Shown piece by piece: positions 41,923-51,280 of a DNA stretch of 64,000 nucleotides (position 1 is its first letter; the number at the start of each line of letters is the position of its first letter). The position numbers and the translations under genes are program-made. The notes under the pieces are model-generated. The model saw only the letters and a list, made by a program, of their open reading frames with translations. It was not told the DNA's origin and made no database searches. The DNA comes from Bradyrhizobium semiaridum (GTDB taxonomy: Bacteria; Pseudomonadota; Alphaproteobacteria; Rhizobiales; Xanthobacteraceae). The DNA is taken from contig NZ_JAGKJJ010000047.1 of NCBI RefSeq assembly GCF_020329505.1, forward strand, positions 1-64,000, given 5' to 3'.

Positions 41923-42768
41923 TCAACCCAACTTCCCGCCCCGTCCGTTCTTCGGCGCCTGTGCCATCGCGCGGGCCAGCACCTGGGCTTCCTTTTTCAG
42001 CATGTCGGCGAGCTCGCTTTCACGGCGGCGGATGCGGTCGCTGGCGGCGCCGATCGATAGCGCGGCGACCACCTCGCCGGTCTCGTCGCGGACGGGGACG
42101 CCGACGCCGCCCATGCCGGGAAACGCGGCGTCGATCAGCACGGTATGTCCGGCCTTACGCGCACTGATGATCTTCTCGCGCAGGAATTTCGGCGTGATCC
42201 GCGGCGACTTGGCGAGGCGCGGCACGATCACCTCGATCACGGCTTCGATCTCGGCGTCCGGCAGCCAGACCAGCAGCGCCAGCGCGCCGGCGCCAACGCC
42301 GAGCGGGCGGCGGCTGCCGATCTGCAGATAGTTTGGTTGCAACGGGTTGCTGCCGACCGAGCGCGCCAGATACAGCGCCTCGACGCCCGAGCGCACCGAC
42401 AGCAGCGCCGTGTCGGCGGAGCGCTCGGACAATCGCAGCAGGCTCGGCTGCGCCAACTCGGCGATGTCGACCGAGCGGCGCGCGCCGACCGCCATCACCC
42501 GCGCCTCCTGGCCGAGCTCGTAGGTCTTGGCGCCGGAGACCCGGCTGACGAAGCCTTCCTCGATCAGGGAATTGAGAATGCGCAGCGTGGTCGCCTTGTT
42601 CAGCGAGGTCGCATCGGCGATGTCGGTGAGCCGAAGCGGCGAGCGCTGCGCCAGCACGCGCAGCACCGCGCAGACCTTCTGGATCGCGTTGAACTTGTCG
42701 GGCTGGCCGCCCTCCGACGGCGCCCGCTTCCGGGCCGCCCGTGCGGTCGCAGTCGTGGACGCGTTCAT
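41923..42768 (-). CDS. IclR-family transcriptional regulator
   Basis: A 281-residue regulator. The N-terminal winged helix is FNAIQKVCAVLRVLAQRSPL followed by LTDIADATSLNKATTLRILN, and the IclR effector domain covers the rest, including AAFPGMGGVGVPVRDETGEV. The start at 42768 is chosen. A basic N-terminal extension (ATARAARKRAPSEGG) is present. It is the last gene of a probable unit with an MFS transporter and an M20 peptidase, and may respond to the compound they handle. Confidence 0.92.
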   Translation of the reverse strand: MNASTTATARAARKRAPSEGGQPDKFNAIQKVCAVLRVLAQRSPLRLTDIADATSLNKATTLRILNSLIEEGFVSRVSGAKTYELGQEARVMAVGARRSVDIAELAQPSLLRLSERSADTALLSVRSGVEALYLARSVGSNPLQPNYLQIGSRRPLGVGAGALALLVWLPDAEIEAVIEVIVPRLAKSPRITPKFLREKIISARKAGHTVLIDAAFPGMGGVGVPVRDETGEVVAALSIGAASDRIRRRESELADMLKKEAQVLARAMAQAPKNGRGGKLG

Positions 42769-42931
42769 GCCTGCCCTCAATCGCAAATCGTGATCAGCCA
42801 CCATCCTAGAGCGGATGGTGGCGACGAAACATCGTATACTTTCGTCAGGTGAAACTTTGATTTCAACTATCTGCGCTGCTCTGCAGCAATGCAATGCAGC
42901 ACTTTTCGTGACGCGAAATCCGCTAATTTGC

Positions 42932-44215
42932 CTACGCCAGCCGCAGCCTGCGGATCGTCACCAGCGTGCCGAGACTGAAGATGCAGACAGCGCTGAGGTA
43001 ATAAGGAGGCGCGAGCTCGCCGATCAATGCAAAGCCGCCCATCCAGGTCATGATCGCCGGCCCCATCCCGCCGAACAAGGTGACACCGATATTGTAGCTG
43101 AGGCCTAGCCCGGTGGCCCGCGTCGCCGGCGGAAACAGTTCCGACATCAGCGCGGCCAGCGGCCCGTAATACAGCGACTTGAGGACGCCGAGCCAGAGCA
43201 CGCCGAGCAGGATGATGATCGGCGTCGGCTTGCCGGTCAGCATCAGGAACGCGGGGAAGATCGACACCAGCAGCAGCAGCGCGAAGATGATCATGTGCGT
43301 GGTGCGCCCGATCCGATCGGAGACCATGCCGGCGATCGGTGCCAGGATCGCGACCGCGGTCTGCGCGACCAGCGACGCGATGAACCCGACCGATGGCGCG
43401 AGATTCAGCGTCTTCACCACATAGGTCGGCATGTAGACGATCAGGTAGTTGACCGCGGTCGACACCGCGAGCGCGCCGATCGCCAGAATCGTGGCAAGCT
43501 TCTGCCGCGCGAATACTTCCCTGACCGGCGATTCCTGCTTGCCGGCCGGCGGCGGCGTGGCGTCCTCGACATGGTTGCGGATATAGAGGCCGACCGGGCC
43601 GATCAGCACACCGAACAGGAACGGCAGCCGCCAGCCCCAGGATTGCAGATCGTCCGCGCTCATCAGCGTGGTCAGCAGCGCGCCGAAGCCGGCGCCTAGC
43701 AGCCCGCTGACGCCCTGGCTCGCGAACTGCCAACTCGCCACGAAGCCGCGCCGCTCCGGCATGTGCTCGACCAGGAATGCGGTCGATGACCCGAACTCGC
43801 CGCCGGCGGAAAAGCCCTGCACCAGCCGCGCCAGGATTACCGCGACCGGCGCCACGATGCCGATGCTCTGATACGTCGGCATCACCGCCAGCACCAGCGT
43901 GCCGAGCGTCATCAGCACGATCGAGAGCATCAGCGAGGCCTTGCGGCCGTGACGGTCGGCATAGGCGCCGAGCAAGACGCCGCCGAGCGGGCGGATCATG
44001 AACGACAGGCCGAAGCTACCGAAGGTCAGCAACAGCGAGGTGGTCGGATCGTTGGCCGGAAAGAACGCCTTGGAGAGGTAGACCGCAAAATAGGCATAGA
44101 CCGAGATGTCGTACCATTCGAGCGCATTGCCGACCGAAGTGGCGACGATCAGGCGGGTGACGTTTTTCTTGGCGGCGATGTCGGCCTGGCCGTTGATGGG
44201 CGTCGATAGTGTCAT
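42932..44215 (-). CDS. MFS transporter, metabolite:H+ symporter (MHS) type
   Basis: A 427-residue transporter with 12 helices. MHS marks include TSVGNALEWYDISVYAYFAV near the N-terminus, GGVLLGAYADRHGRKASLML (motif A), and RLVQGFSAGGEFGSSTAFLV. Family members import organic acids such as alpha-ketoglutarate, shikimate or proline/betaine. It lies 45 bp downstream of the M20 peptidase gene and precedes the IclR gene, suggesting uptake of the peptidase substrate. Confidence 0.93.
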   Translation of the reverse strand: MTLSTPINGQADIAAKKNVTRLIVATSVGNALEWYDISVYAYFAVYLSKAFFPANDPTTSLLLTFGSFGLSFMIRPLGGVLLGAYADRHGRKASLMLSIVLMTLGTLVLAVMPTYQSIGIVAPVAVILARLVQGFSAGGEFGSSTAFLVEHMPERRGFVASWQFASQGVSGLLGAGFGALLTTLMSADDLQSWGWRLPFLFGVLIGPVGLYIRNHVEDATPPPAGKQESPVREVFARQKLATILAIGALAVSTAVNYLIVYMPTYVVKTLNLAPSVGFIASLVAQTAVAILAPIAGMVSDRIGRTTHMIIFALLLLVSIFPAFLMLTGKPTPIIILLGVLWLGVLKSLYYGPLAALMSELFPPATRATGLGLSYNIGVTLFGGMGPAIMTWMGGFALIGELAPPYYLSAVCIFSLGTLVTIRRLRLA

Positions 44216-44260
44216 TGAGTTTCCTTGGCCATATCTTCCCCGCGCGTCCCGCCGTCGGCG

Positions 44261-45643
44261 TCACTTCCGTGGCGTCTCGCCGAGATCCCAGAACAGGCCG
44301 GCCATGATGGTCAGCGCCTCCTCTGTCACCGGCAGCAGGATGTGCTCGTCGGGGGCGTGCTGCGAGCAGCCCGGATAGGAGTGCGGCACCCAGATCGTCG
44401 GCAGACCGAGCCCTTCGGAGAACACGTCGTTCGGCAGCGAGCCGCCGAAATTCGGCAGCACCGCGGGCGCCTTGCCGGTGGTGGTGCGGATCGAGTTTGC
44501 CGCCCAGTCGATCCACGGGCTGTCCATGTCGGTGCGCGAGGCGCCAAAGCGCTGCGCGCCTGAAACTTCGACCGTCGGAAAACCGTTGCTGTGCAGATAG
44601 TCGCGCACCGCGTCGATCACTTCGAGATAGCGCGTGCCGACCACGAAGCGGAGCTGCAGCACGGCGTTCGCCTTGCCAGGGATCGCATTCGCCGGCTTGT
44701 CGATATTGCCCGACGACATCGCCAGCACTTCAAGCGTGTTCCAGGCATAGAGCCGCTCGGCTGCCGTCAGACCCTCCTCGCCCCAATCCTCGGCGAGCTG
44801 CGGTTCGTCCGCCGACGGTTCGATCTTGACGTCGGCGAGCGCGGCGCGGACGCGGTTGGAGATCGGCGGGGGTTTCAGGATCTCGAGCTTCATGCGGCCC
44901 TTGCCGTCGACCAGCGCCGCGATCGCATTGCACAGGATGGTCGCAGGATTGGCGAGCACGCCGCCCCAATTGCCGGAATGGTTGCCGCCCTCGCGCAAAT
45001 TGACGTCGAGATGGATGCGGTTGCCGCCGCGGCAACCGAGGAAGATGGTCGGCCGCTCGGCCGACAGCCGCGGCCCGTCGGAGGCGATGAATACGTCGGC
45101 TTTCAGCTCGTCGCGATGCGCCTCGCAGACCTCGCGCAGATCTGGTGAGCCGATCTCCTCGCCGGTCTCGATGATGAATTTTGCGTTAAAGCCGAGCTTG
45201 CCGCCGCGCGCCTGCTTCACCGCGCGCAGCGCCGCCATGTTGATCGAGTGCTGGCCCTTGTTGTCGGCGGTGCCGCGGCCGTAGATGCGGTCGCCCTTGA
45301 CGGTGGTCTGCCAGGGATTGAGGTTGTCGCGCCATTCGCCGACCATGCCGTCGACGACGTCGCCATGACCGTAGGTCAGCACGGTCGGCCGTGCGGGGTC
45401 TTCCTGGTAATCGGCGATCAGATAAGGCCCGCGGCCGGTCGGCGATTCGATCAGGCGGGTCTTGAAATCGAGCTCGGCGAAGGCCGGTTGCAAATTCTCG
45501 GTCAGATAGGCGCGCAGCGCGTCGGCCTTGTCGGCATTCAGGCTCTCGGTCTGGTAGCCGACCCTGCGGTTCAGGTCCTGGAGGAACTGTCCCGATTGAA
45601 AATGCTCTCGCACGTTTGCGATTGCGTCGGCGCGTGTCGCCAT
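44261..45643 (-). CDS. M20-family metallopeptidase
   Basis: A 460-residue dinuclear zinc hydrolase. Metal-site motifs are TYGHGDVVDG (His and neighbouring Asp), GRGTADNKGQHSINM with the bridging Asp, and IIETGEEIGS with the general-base Glu and ligand Glu. VPHSYPGCSQHAPDEH gives the last histidine. The dimerisation domain sits between about 210 and 340. It cleaves dipeptides, N-acyl or N-carbamoyl amino acids. The start at 45643 follows GAGGGGACAATC. The MHS transporter gene follows after 45 bp. Confidence 0.93.
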   Translation of the reverse strand: MATRADAIANVREHFQSGQFLQDLNRRVGYQTESLNADKADALRAYLTENLQPAFAELDFKTRLIESPTGRGPYLIADYQEDPARPTVLTYGHGDVVDGMVGEWRDNLNPWQTTVKGDRIYGRGTADNKGQHSINMAALRAVKQARGGKLGFNAKFIIETGEEIGSPDLREVCEAHRDELKADVFIASDGPRLSAERPTIFLGCRGGNRIHLDVNLREGGNHSGNWGGVLANPATILCNAIAALVDGKGRMKLEILKPPPISNRVRAALADVKIEPSADEPQLAEDWGEEGLTAAERLYAWNTLEVLAMSSGNIDKPANAIPGKANAVLQLRFVVGTRYLEVIDAVRDYLHSNGFPTVEVSGAQRFGASRTDMDSPWIDWAANSIRTTTGKAPAVLPNFGGSLPNDVFSEGLGLPTIWVPHSYPGCSQHAPDEHILLPVTEEALTIMAGLFWDLGETPRK

Positions 45644-45670
45644 GATTGTCCCCTCGAAGATGTCTAGATG

Positions 45671-45716
45671 GCATGATCTTTCTCGGAGAACCGCGTCGCA
45701 CTTTTCCGGATCATGC
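45671..45716. repeat. Palindromic repeat (GCATGATC...GGAAAA type)
   Basis: GCATGATC at the left and GATCATGC at the right enclose TTTCTCGGAGAACCGCGTCG and CACTTTTCCG. A related hairpin is the innermost of the three at 34819-34850, and a partial copy lies around 55055-55100. It lies in the divergent gap upstream of the M20 gene. Confidence 0.65.
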
Positions 45717-45866
45717 CGCGGCGGCAACCTATCGGGATCGGATCGCGGCCGGAAGGGCAGGAAATGCTGATAGCCCTTGCCAAAACGTGGGAAGTCGCAA
45801 CAAGTTGACGGGAGAAGCCCGGCATTCGACCGGGCATCAATTGAAGCGGCGCTCAGGGTTTCGACG

Positions 45867-47007
45867 ATGACAAAGCAGATCCGGCTCAACGCCTTTGCCA
45901 TGAACTGCGTGGCGCATCAGTCGCCGGGGCTGTGGACCCATCCGCGCGACCGCACCAAGGACTACAACACGCTCGGCTATTGGACTGACCTCGCCAAGAC
46001 CCTGGAACGCGGCCGGTTCGACGGCCTGTTCCTCGCCGACGTGCTCGGCGTCTACGACGTCTATGCGAACAGTCCGGATGCCGCGCTGCGCAATGCGGCG
46101 CAGACGCCGGCCAACGAGCCGTTGATGCTGATCCCGGCGATGGCCGCGGTGACGCAAAATCTCGGCTTCGGCGTCACCAGCAATCTCTCCTTCGAGCCGC
46201 CCTACCCGTTCGCACGGCGGATGTCGACGCTCGACCATCTCACCGGCGGCCGGGTCGGCTGGAACGTGGTGACCGGCTATCTCGACTCGGCCGCGCGCGG
46301 CGCCGGCAAGGACAAGCAGACCGCGCATGACGACCGGTACGAGCTCGCCGACGAGTATATGGAGCTGGTCTACAAGCTCTGGGAAGGCAGCTGGGAGGAC
46401 GACGCCGCGATCCGCGACGTCGCGCGCGGCATCTTCACCGATCCGAGCAAGGTGCATCCGGTGCACCACGAGGGCAAGAACTACCGGCTCAACGCGATCC
46501 ATCTCTCCGAACCGTCGCCGCAGCGCACGCCGGTGCTCTACCAGGCCGGCACCTCGCCGCGCGGCCGGCAGTTCGCCGCCGAGCACGCCGAATGCGTCTT
46601 CATGTCGGGACCGTCGGCCAAGGTGATCGGCCCGCGGGTCTCGGCGATCCGCGAACTCGCGGCCGAGAAGGGCCGCAACCCGGCCGAGATCCTGATGTTC
46701 TCGATGATGTGCATCGTGGTTGCGCCGACCGAGGCGGAAGCAAAAGCAAAGTACGCCGAGTATCGCAGCCATGTCAGCCATGAGGGCGCGCTGGCGCTGA
46801 TGTCGGGCTGGACCGGCGTCGATCTCGCCCGGCGATTTCGAGGATATCGCCGACATGCTGGTTCCGGAACTGGTCAAGCGCGGCCGGTACAAGACGGAGT
46901 ATGCCAAGGGCACGCTGCGGGAGAAGCTGTTCGGCGCGGGGCGCGCGAGGCTGGATGCGACGCATCCGGGGAGCCGATATCGGGTGAAGAGAGATGGGGC
47001 GGAGTGA
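45867..47007 (+). pseudogene. LLM-class flavin monooxygenase (NtaA/SnaA/DszA type), internal deletion plus frameshift
   Basis: The first 315 or so residues are normal: MTKQIRLNAFAMNCVAHQSP, ARRMSTLDHLTGGRVGWNVV, and PVLYQAGTSPRGRQFAAEHA, up to ALMSGWTGVDLA near 46828. From there the proper C-terminus (PGDFEDIADMLVPELVKRGR, ending VKRDGAE at 47004) is in another frame, and roughly 80 residues usually found between these parts are absent. The continuing original frame is nonsense to 47030. The flavin monooxygenase at 12694 shows what an intact relative looks like. Probably inactive. Confidence 0.78.
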
Positions 47008-47116
47008 TCCCAATCCCTGAGAGGGTGTGAAGCTTTGTCCTCACCCACCGCTGTCATTGCACGGCCTGTGCAACTGCGCACATAGACCGGGCGATCCAGT
47101 ACGCCGCGGCCTATCG

Positions 47117-47210
47117 GCGAGCTCTTGCGAGCCTCGAAGGATGCACGGCCCGGCTGGTGGCCGTCGACCCTTCGAGGGCCGCTGAAGAAGCGGCCACCTC
47201 AGGGTGACGG
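47117..47210. repeat. Inverted repeat element (CATCCTGAGG family, left end truncated)
   Basis: GCGAGCTCTTGCGAGCCTCG followed by AAGGATG, then CCCTTCGAGGGCCGCTGAAG and CGGCCACCTCAGGGTGACGG. The right half is practically the same as in 29181-29286; the outer left arm is missing. It lies between convergent genes. Confidence 0.75.
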
Positions 47211-47236
47211 GGATAGGTTGAGCGCGTATCAGACGG

Positions 47237-48901
47237 CTAATTCACCGAATTACTCACCACCACCTCGATCAGCTTCGCACCGGGGCGGCTGAACGCGGAC
47301 TGCATCACGCCCTTCAGCTCCTGCGGGTCGGTGACCTTGATCGCCTCCAGCCCGAGCGATTTTGCCACGCCGGTGAAATCGACCGGCGGATCGGTGAAAT
47401 CCATGCCGACGTAATGGTCGTCGCCATGGAAGGCGAGCAGGCGCTGCTTGATGATGCGGTAGCCGCCATTGTTGACGATGACGAAGGTCAGCGGCAGCTT
47501 GTGGTTGGCGGCGGTCCATAGCGACTGGATCGAATACATCGAGGACCCGTCGCCCGAATAGCACACCACCGGCCGCTGCGGATTGGCGAGGCTGACGCCG
47601 ACCGCGGCCGGCAGGCCCCAGCCGATGCCACCGGAGGCCAGCGCGTGGTAGCCGTAGCGGTCGCGGTGCGGGCGCAGGCCGAGGATCTGGCGCGATGAGG
47701 TCAGGCCCTCGTCGACCAGGATCGCGTGATCAGGCATCGCCTCGACGACCTGCAGCGCCAGCCAGTCCGGATCGATCGGCGCTGTGTGGCTGGCCTTCGC
47801 GATATGCTCGACCAGCGCCTTGCGCTTCGCCGCCCAGTTCTTCGACGCCAGCGCCGCGATCCCGTGCTTCGCGCGCGTCTCCAGCGCGCCGCCGCCGGCC
47901 TCGCGCAGCGCGGGCACCAGCGCGCGCAGCGTTTCCTTCACATCGGCCTTCACCGCGATTTCGGCGCCATAATTCTTCGCGAGATCGCTGTCGACCAGCC
48001 CGACCTGCACGATCGACAAATCGTCCGGCAGCGGATCGACCTCGCTATAGACCGACATCCGCAACGGATCGCCGCCGACCGCGATCAACAGATCATGCGG
48101 CGCCAGTACGTCGCGCGCGACCTTCTGCAGCCGCGCGATCGCGCCCATGAAGCACGGGCTTTCGGACAGGAAATGCGCGCCGTAGGGCGTCGGCGATTGC
48201 CAGGCCGGGCAGCCCAGCGTCTCCGCAAGATCGGCCGCCTCGCGCAGCGCGTCGCTCTTGACGATCTCGTCGCCGACGACGATCACCGGTCGCTCCGCTT
48301 TCAGGATGCGCGCGGCGAGCGCCTTCAGCGAATCCTCCGACGGCCTGACGCGCGTATCGACGCGGGTGGAGCGACCGAGCTCGATGCCGGCCTCGGAATT
48401 GAGAATGTCGCCGGGCAGCGAGATGAACACCGGCCCGGTTGGCGGCGTGGTCGCGATCTTCGCCGCGCGGCGCACGATCCGCGGCAGGTCCTCCAGCCGC
48501 GTCACCTCGACCGCCCACTTCACCAGCGGGGTCGCCATCTGCACCAGCGGGCCATAGAGCACCGGCTCGGTCAGGCCGTGGCCCTGCTCCTGCTGGCCGG
48601 CGGTGAGGATCAGCGGCGTGCCGGTGAAGCTCGCGTTGTAGAGCGAGCCCATCGCATTGCCGAGACCGGGCGCAACATGGACGTTGCAGGCGACCAGCTT
48701 GCCGGAGGCGCGGCTGAAGCCGTCGGCCATCGCGACCACCAGGCTCTCCTGCATCGCCATCACATAAGTGAGATCGGGATGATCCTTCAGCGCGTGCATG
48801 ATCGGCAGTTCGGTGGTGCCGGGATTGCCGAACAGATGGGTGACGCCCTCGTCCTTCAGCAGCGCCAGAAACGCCGAGCGGCCGGTAATGCGGTTCTTCA
48901 T
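47237..48901 (-). CDS. Thiamine diphosphate-dependent enzyme, benzoylformate decarboxylase/acetolactate synthase-like
   Basis: A 554-residue ThDP enzyme. The activating glutamate is in FGNPGTTELPIMHAL, a conserved histidine in CNVHVAPGLGNAMGSL, and the ThDP/Mg motif is CYSGDGSSMYSIQSLWTAAN to VIVNNGGY. It resembles benzoylformate decarboxylase, but the serine of the PGSNELP motif is threonine here (PGTTELP), so another 2-oxo acid may be the substrate. GGAGGAAAC sits directly before the ATG at 48901, which is why this start is preferred to 48916. It stands alone between a broken monooxygenase and an empty gap. Confidence 0.85.
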   Translation of the reverse strand: MKNRITGRSAFLALLKDEGVTHLFGNPGTTELPIMHALKDHPDLTYVMAMQESLVVAMADGFSRASGKLVACNVHVAPGLGNAMGSLYNASFTGTPLILTAGQQEQGHGLTEPVLYGPLVQMATPLVKWAVEVTRLEDLPRIVRRAAKIATTPPTGPVFISLPGDILNSEAGIELGRSTRVDTRVRPSEDSLKALAARILKAERPVIVVGDEIVKSDALREAADLAETLGCPAWQSPTPYGAHFLSESPCFMGAIARLQKVARDVLAPHDLLIAVGGDPLRMSVYSEVDPLPDDLSIVQVGLVDSDLAKNYGAEIAVKADVKETLRALVPALREAGGGALETRAKHGIAALASKNWAAKRKALVEHIAKASHTAPIDPDWLALQVVEAMPDHAILVDEGLTSSRQILGLRPHRDRYGYHALASGGIGWGLPAAVGVSLANPQRPVVCYSGDGSSMYSIQSLWTAANHKLPLTFVIVNNGGYRIIKQRLLAFHGDDHYVGMDFTDPPVDFTGVAKSLGLEAIKVTDPQELKGVMQSAFSRPGAKLIEVVVSNSVN

Positions 48902-49271
48902 GTTTCCTCCTGACACGCCGGAGCGTGGCCGACGAGACGCGGCAGATGATCAAAGTTGCGCAGCCGGAGCAATCGAGCGCGCGGTCATGGCTGCATTCCA
49001 CAGGCGCGCGCCTGATCCGCATCATCGTTCCCGCCGCCATGAAGCGGCGCGAACATCCCGCCTGCGCGGCCGTCGCAGGGGTGCGCTGCCAAAATGTCGA
49101 AAAACAACCCCATGCAAAGGAGCCGGCTGCCGGGCGCTCGACAAAGCGACTTGACACGTCGGGCAACTCAGGAGTATTTTTCCAAAATTCAGAAACCGTG
49201 CAGATGTCCTTGCTTCACCCCCCTCCGGGACAGGTGAAACGCGTCCGCCGGTCGGCTCGGAACCAGGCCGT
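48902..49271. other. Intergenic region without a recognisable gene
   Basis: These 370 bp lie between two minus-strand genes. Short reading frames exist on both strands but none has a family look. The stretch around 49090-49200 (CGAAAAACAACCCC, then GACAAAGCGACTTGACACGT) reminds me of a dispersed Bradyrhizobium repeat, but there is no second copy in this window to confirm it. A plus-strand TTGACA-N18-TATTTT at about 49152 has no gene to serve. Confidence 0.3.
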
Positions 49272-49790
49272 TCAGAACATTCCCTCGCGATCCCCGCGCT
49301 TCTTCCTTTTCGAGCGCTGCCAGACCACGCCGGGATAGCCCTTCAGCGGCACCAGCGGCTCACCGGTGTAGGCCCATTCCTGCAGTTCCTCGATCGCGAT
49401 GTGATAGAGCGGCTGGCGGCCGGTGCGGCCCGAGAACAGCGCGCGGGGGATGTTGACCATGTGCGGCGAGCGGGCGCGCTCATAGGCGATCGGCGTGCCG
49501 CAATTGGCGCAGAAGCTGCGCACGGTCTTGCTCGCGGCGTCCTCGTAGCGCGACAGCTCGTCCTGCCCCTGCGTGATGCGAAAGCGCTTGCGCCAGCTGC
49601 CGACATAGGTCGCATATGCCGCGCCATGGGCGCGGCGGCTGGCGGAGGTGTGGTCGTGCCACGCCCAGCGCGCGGGAACGTCGATCTCGAAGCGAATCTT
49701 TCCGCACAGGCAGTGGCCCGCCGCGGGTTTTGCGAGGGCGACGGGTTTTGGTTTTTTGGCCGGCGAGAACTCGACGTCGTCCGGAAACAT
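49272..49790 (-). CDS. GFA (CENP-V/DUF636) family protein lacking most zinc cysteines
   Basis: A 172-residue Mss4-like protein of the glutathione-dependent formaldehyde-activating family. The first zinc pair is present (GHCLCGKIRFEI) and the C-terminal one too (SFCANCGTPIAY). The central CHCxxC motif is replaced by DHTSAS in WHDHTSASRRAHGAAYATYV, so the catalytic zinc is probably absent. The C-terminal tail is long and basic (RSKRKKRGDREG). GGAGACCCCC precedes the ATG. A real formaldehyde role is doubtful. Confidence 0.8.
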   Translation of the reverse strand: MFPDDVEFSPAKKPKPVALAKPAAGHCLCGKIRFEIDVPARWAWHDHTSASRRAHGAAYATYVGSWRKRFRITQGQDELSRYEDAASKTVRSFCANCGTPIAYERARSPHMVNIPRALFSGRTGRQPLYHIAIEELQEWAYTGEPLVPLKGYPGVVWQRSKRKKRGDREGMF

Positions 49791-49822
49791 GGGGGTCTCC
49801 CCGATGTGCTGGTTGAACTATC

Positions 49823-50030
49823 GTAGCCCGGATGCCGCGAAGCGTAATCCGGGGTGCGGTCGATCTCCCGATGCAAAGGCCCCGGATTTCGCTACGCTGC
49901 ATCCGGGCTACGAAGCTTCGTTCGCAATGACGCGGAGGGAACCCCCGTAGCCTGGATGAGCGAAGCGACATCCGGGACGGTCGATCCGCAGATGCAATGG
50001 TCCCGGATGTCGCTTCGCTCATCCGGCTAC
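49823..50030. repeat. Two tandem palindromic repeats (GTAGCCCGGATG family)
   Basis: The first unit, 49823-49911, begins GTAGCCCGGATGCCGCGAAG and ends GCATCCGGGCTAC. The second, 49947-50030, begins GTAGCCTGGATGAGCGAAGC and ends GCTTCGCTCATCCGGCTAC. Each can fold into one long hairpin. They fill the space between two minus-strand genes. Confidence 0.8.
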
Positions 50031-50044
50031 GAAGCTACGAAAAC

Positions 50045-51172
50045 CTACGCCTGTGCCAGTTCGTCGTGTACGGGATAGTCCGTGTAGCCCTTCTCCTCGC
50101 CGCCGTAGAACGTCGCGCGGTTGTACGGCGTCAGCGGATAGCCGCGCTGCAGGCGGCGCGGCAGATCCGGGTTGGAGATGAAGTAGCGGCCGAAGGCGAT
50201 GGCATCGGCGTGGCCTTCGGCGATCGCGCTCGCGGCACTGTCGCCGACGAAGTTGCCGGCGGTCATCAGCACGCCGCTCCACATCGGACGATACAGCACC
50301 ATCGCCGACGGCACGTTCTTCCAGTCGACGTCGGCGCGGCCGGTGCCGGAGGCGCGCGGCTCGATGAAATGCAGATAGGCGAGCCCGAGCTTGTCGAGCG
50401 AAGTGATGGCGTGGCTGTACAGCGGCATCGGGTCGGCCTCGCCGCTGCCATTGGCGATGCCGAACGGCGACAGCCGGACGCCGACGCGGTCGGCGCCCCA
50501 GACGTCGATCACGGCCCGCGTCACCTCCATCAGGAAGCGGACGCGGTTCTCGATCGAACCGCCATACTGGTCGGTCCGCACATTGCTGCGCGACTGCAGG
50601 AACTGCTCGATCAGATAGCCATTGGCGCCGTGGATCTCGACGCCGTCGAAGCCGGCGGCCAGCGCGTTCTTGGCGCCCTGGCGATAAGCCTCGACCATCA
50701 GCGGAACTTCATCCGTCTCGAGCGCGCGCGGCGTTTCGTACTCGACCACCTTGCCGTCCGCCGTCATCGCCTTGAACTCGGGCGCGATCGCCACCGCCGA
50801 GGGTGCCACCGGCAGCGCGCCATCCGGCTGGAACGAGGAGTGCGACACGCGACCGACGTGCCAGAGTTGCAGGAAGATCAGCCCGCCCTTGGCGTGCACG
50901 GCGTTCACCACCTCGCGCCAGCCCGCGATCTGGGTCTCGGTATAGATGCCGGGAACGCCGGGATTGCCGAAGCCGGTCGCGACCACAGGCGAGGCCTCCG
51001 CGATCAAGAGCCCGCCGGGCGTGGCGCGCTGGGCGTAATATTCCGCATTGAGCGGCCGCGGTGCGAGGCTCGGCCGTGCCGCCCGCATTCGGGTCAGCGG
51101 CGCCATCACGACGCGATGCTTGAGTTCATAGGGACCGATCTTGAGCGGAGAGAACAGCGACGGAGGATTCAT
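50045..51172 (-). CDS. Old yellow enzyme family alkene reductase (NemA type)
   Basis: A 375-residue FMN-dependent ene-reductase. Family marks: MAPLTRMRAARPSLAPRPLN near the N-terminus, FLQLWHVGRVSHSSFQPDG, the substrate-binding His/Asn pair in FDGVEIHGANGYLIEQFLQS, and the FMN-phosphate region FGRYFISNPDLPRRLQRG. It reduces activated C=C bonds or nitro compounds with NADPH. The start at 51172 gives the family N-terminus MNPPSLFSPLKIGPYELKHR; an extension to 51256 does not. It is divergent from the ModE-like regulator, which may control it. Confidence 0.94.
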   Translation of the reverse strand: MNPPSLFSPLKIGPYELKHRVVMAPLTRMRAARPSLAPRPLNAEYYAQRATPGGLLIAEASPVVATGFGNPGVPGIYTETQIAGWREVVNAVHAKGGLIFLQLWHVGRVSHSSFQPDGALPVAPSAVAIAPEFKAMTADGKVVEYETPRALETDEVPLMVEAYRQGAKNALAAGFDGVEIHGANGYLIEQFLQSRSNVRTDQYGGSIENRVRFLMEVTRAVIDVWGADRVGVRLSPFGIANGSGEADPMPLYSHAITSLDKLGLAYLHFIEPRASGTGRADVDWKNVPSAMVLYRPMWSGVLMTAGNFVGDSAASAIAEGHADAIAFGRYFISNPDLPRRLQRGYPLTPYNRATFYGGEEKGYTDYPVHDELAQA

Positions 51173-51280
51173 GCCTACCCCGAATATTCCATGTGGTTTC
51201 CGGTGATGTAACGGGTTCATCTTGTTCGTAAAAGCGGTTAGTGGCAATCTCATCACCAGATGCGCGAGAGCAATCCCTCC

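Noticed and set aside
49150..49182. TTGACA-N18-TATTTT promoter-like sequence
   Set aside because: It points to the plus strand, where no gene follows for 2 kb.
48925..49338. A 137-codon open frame
   Set aside because: No family resemblance, no ribosome site, and its end overlaps the GFA gene on the other strand.
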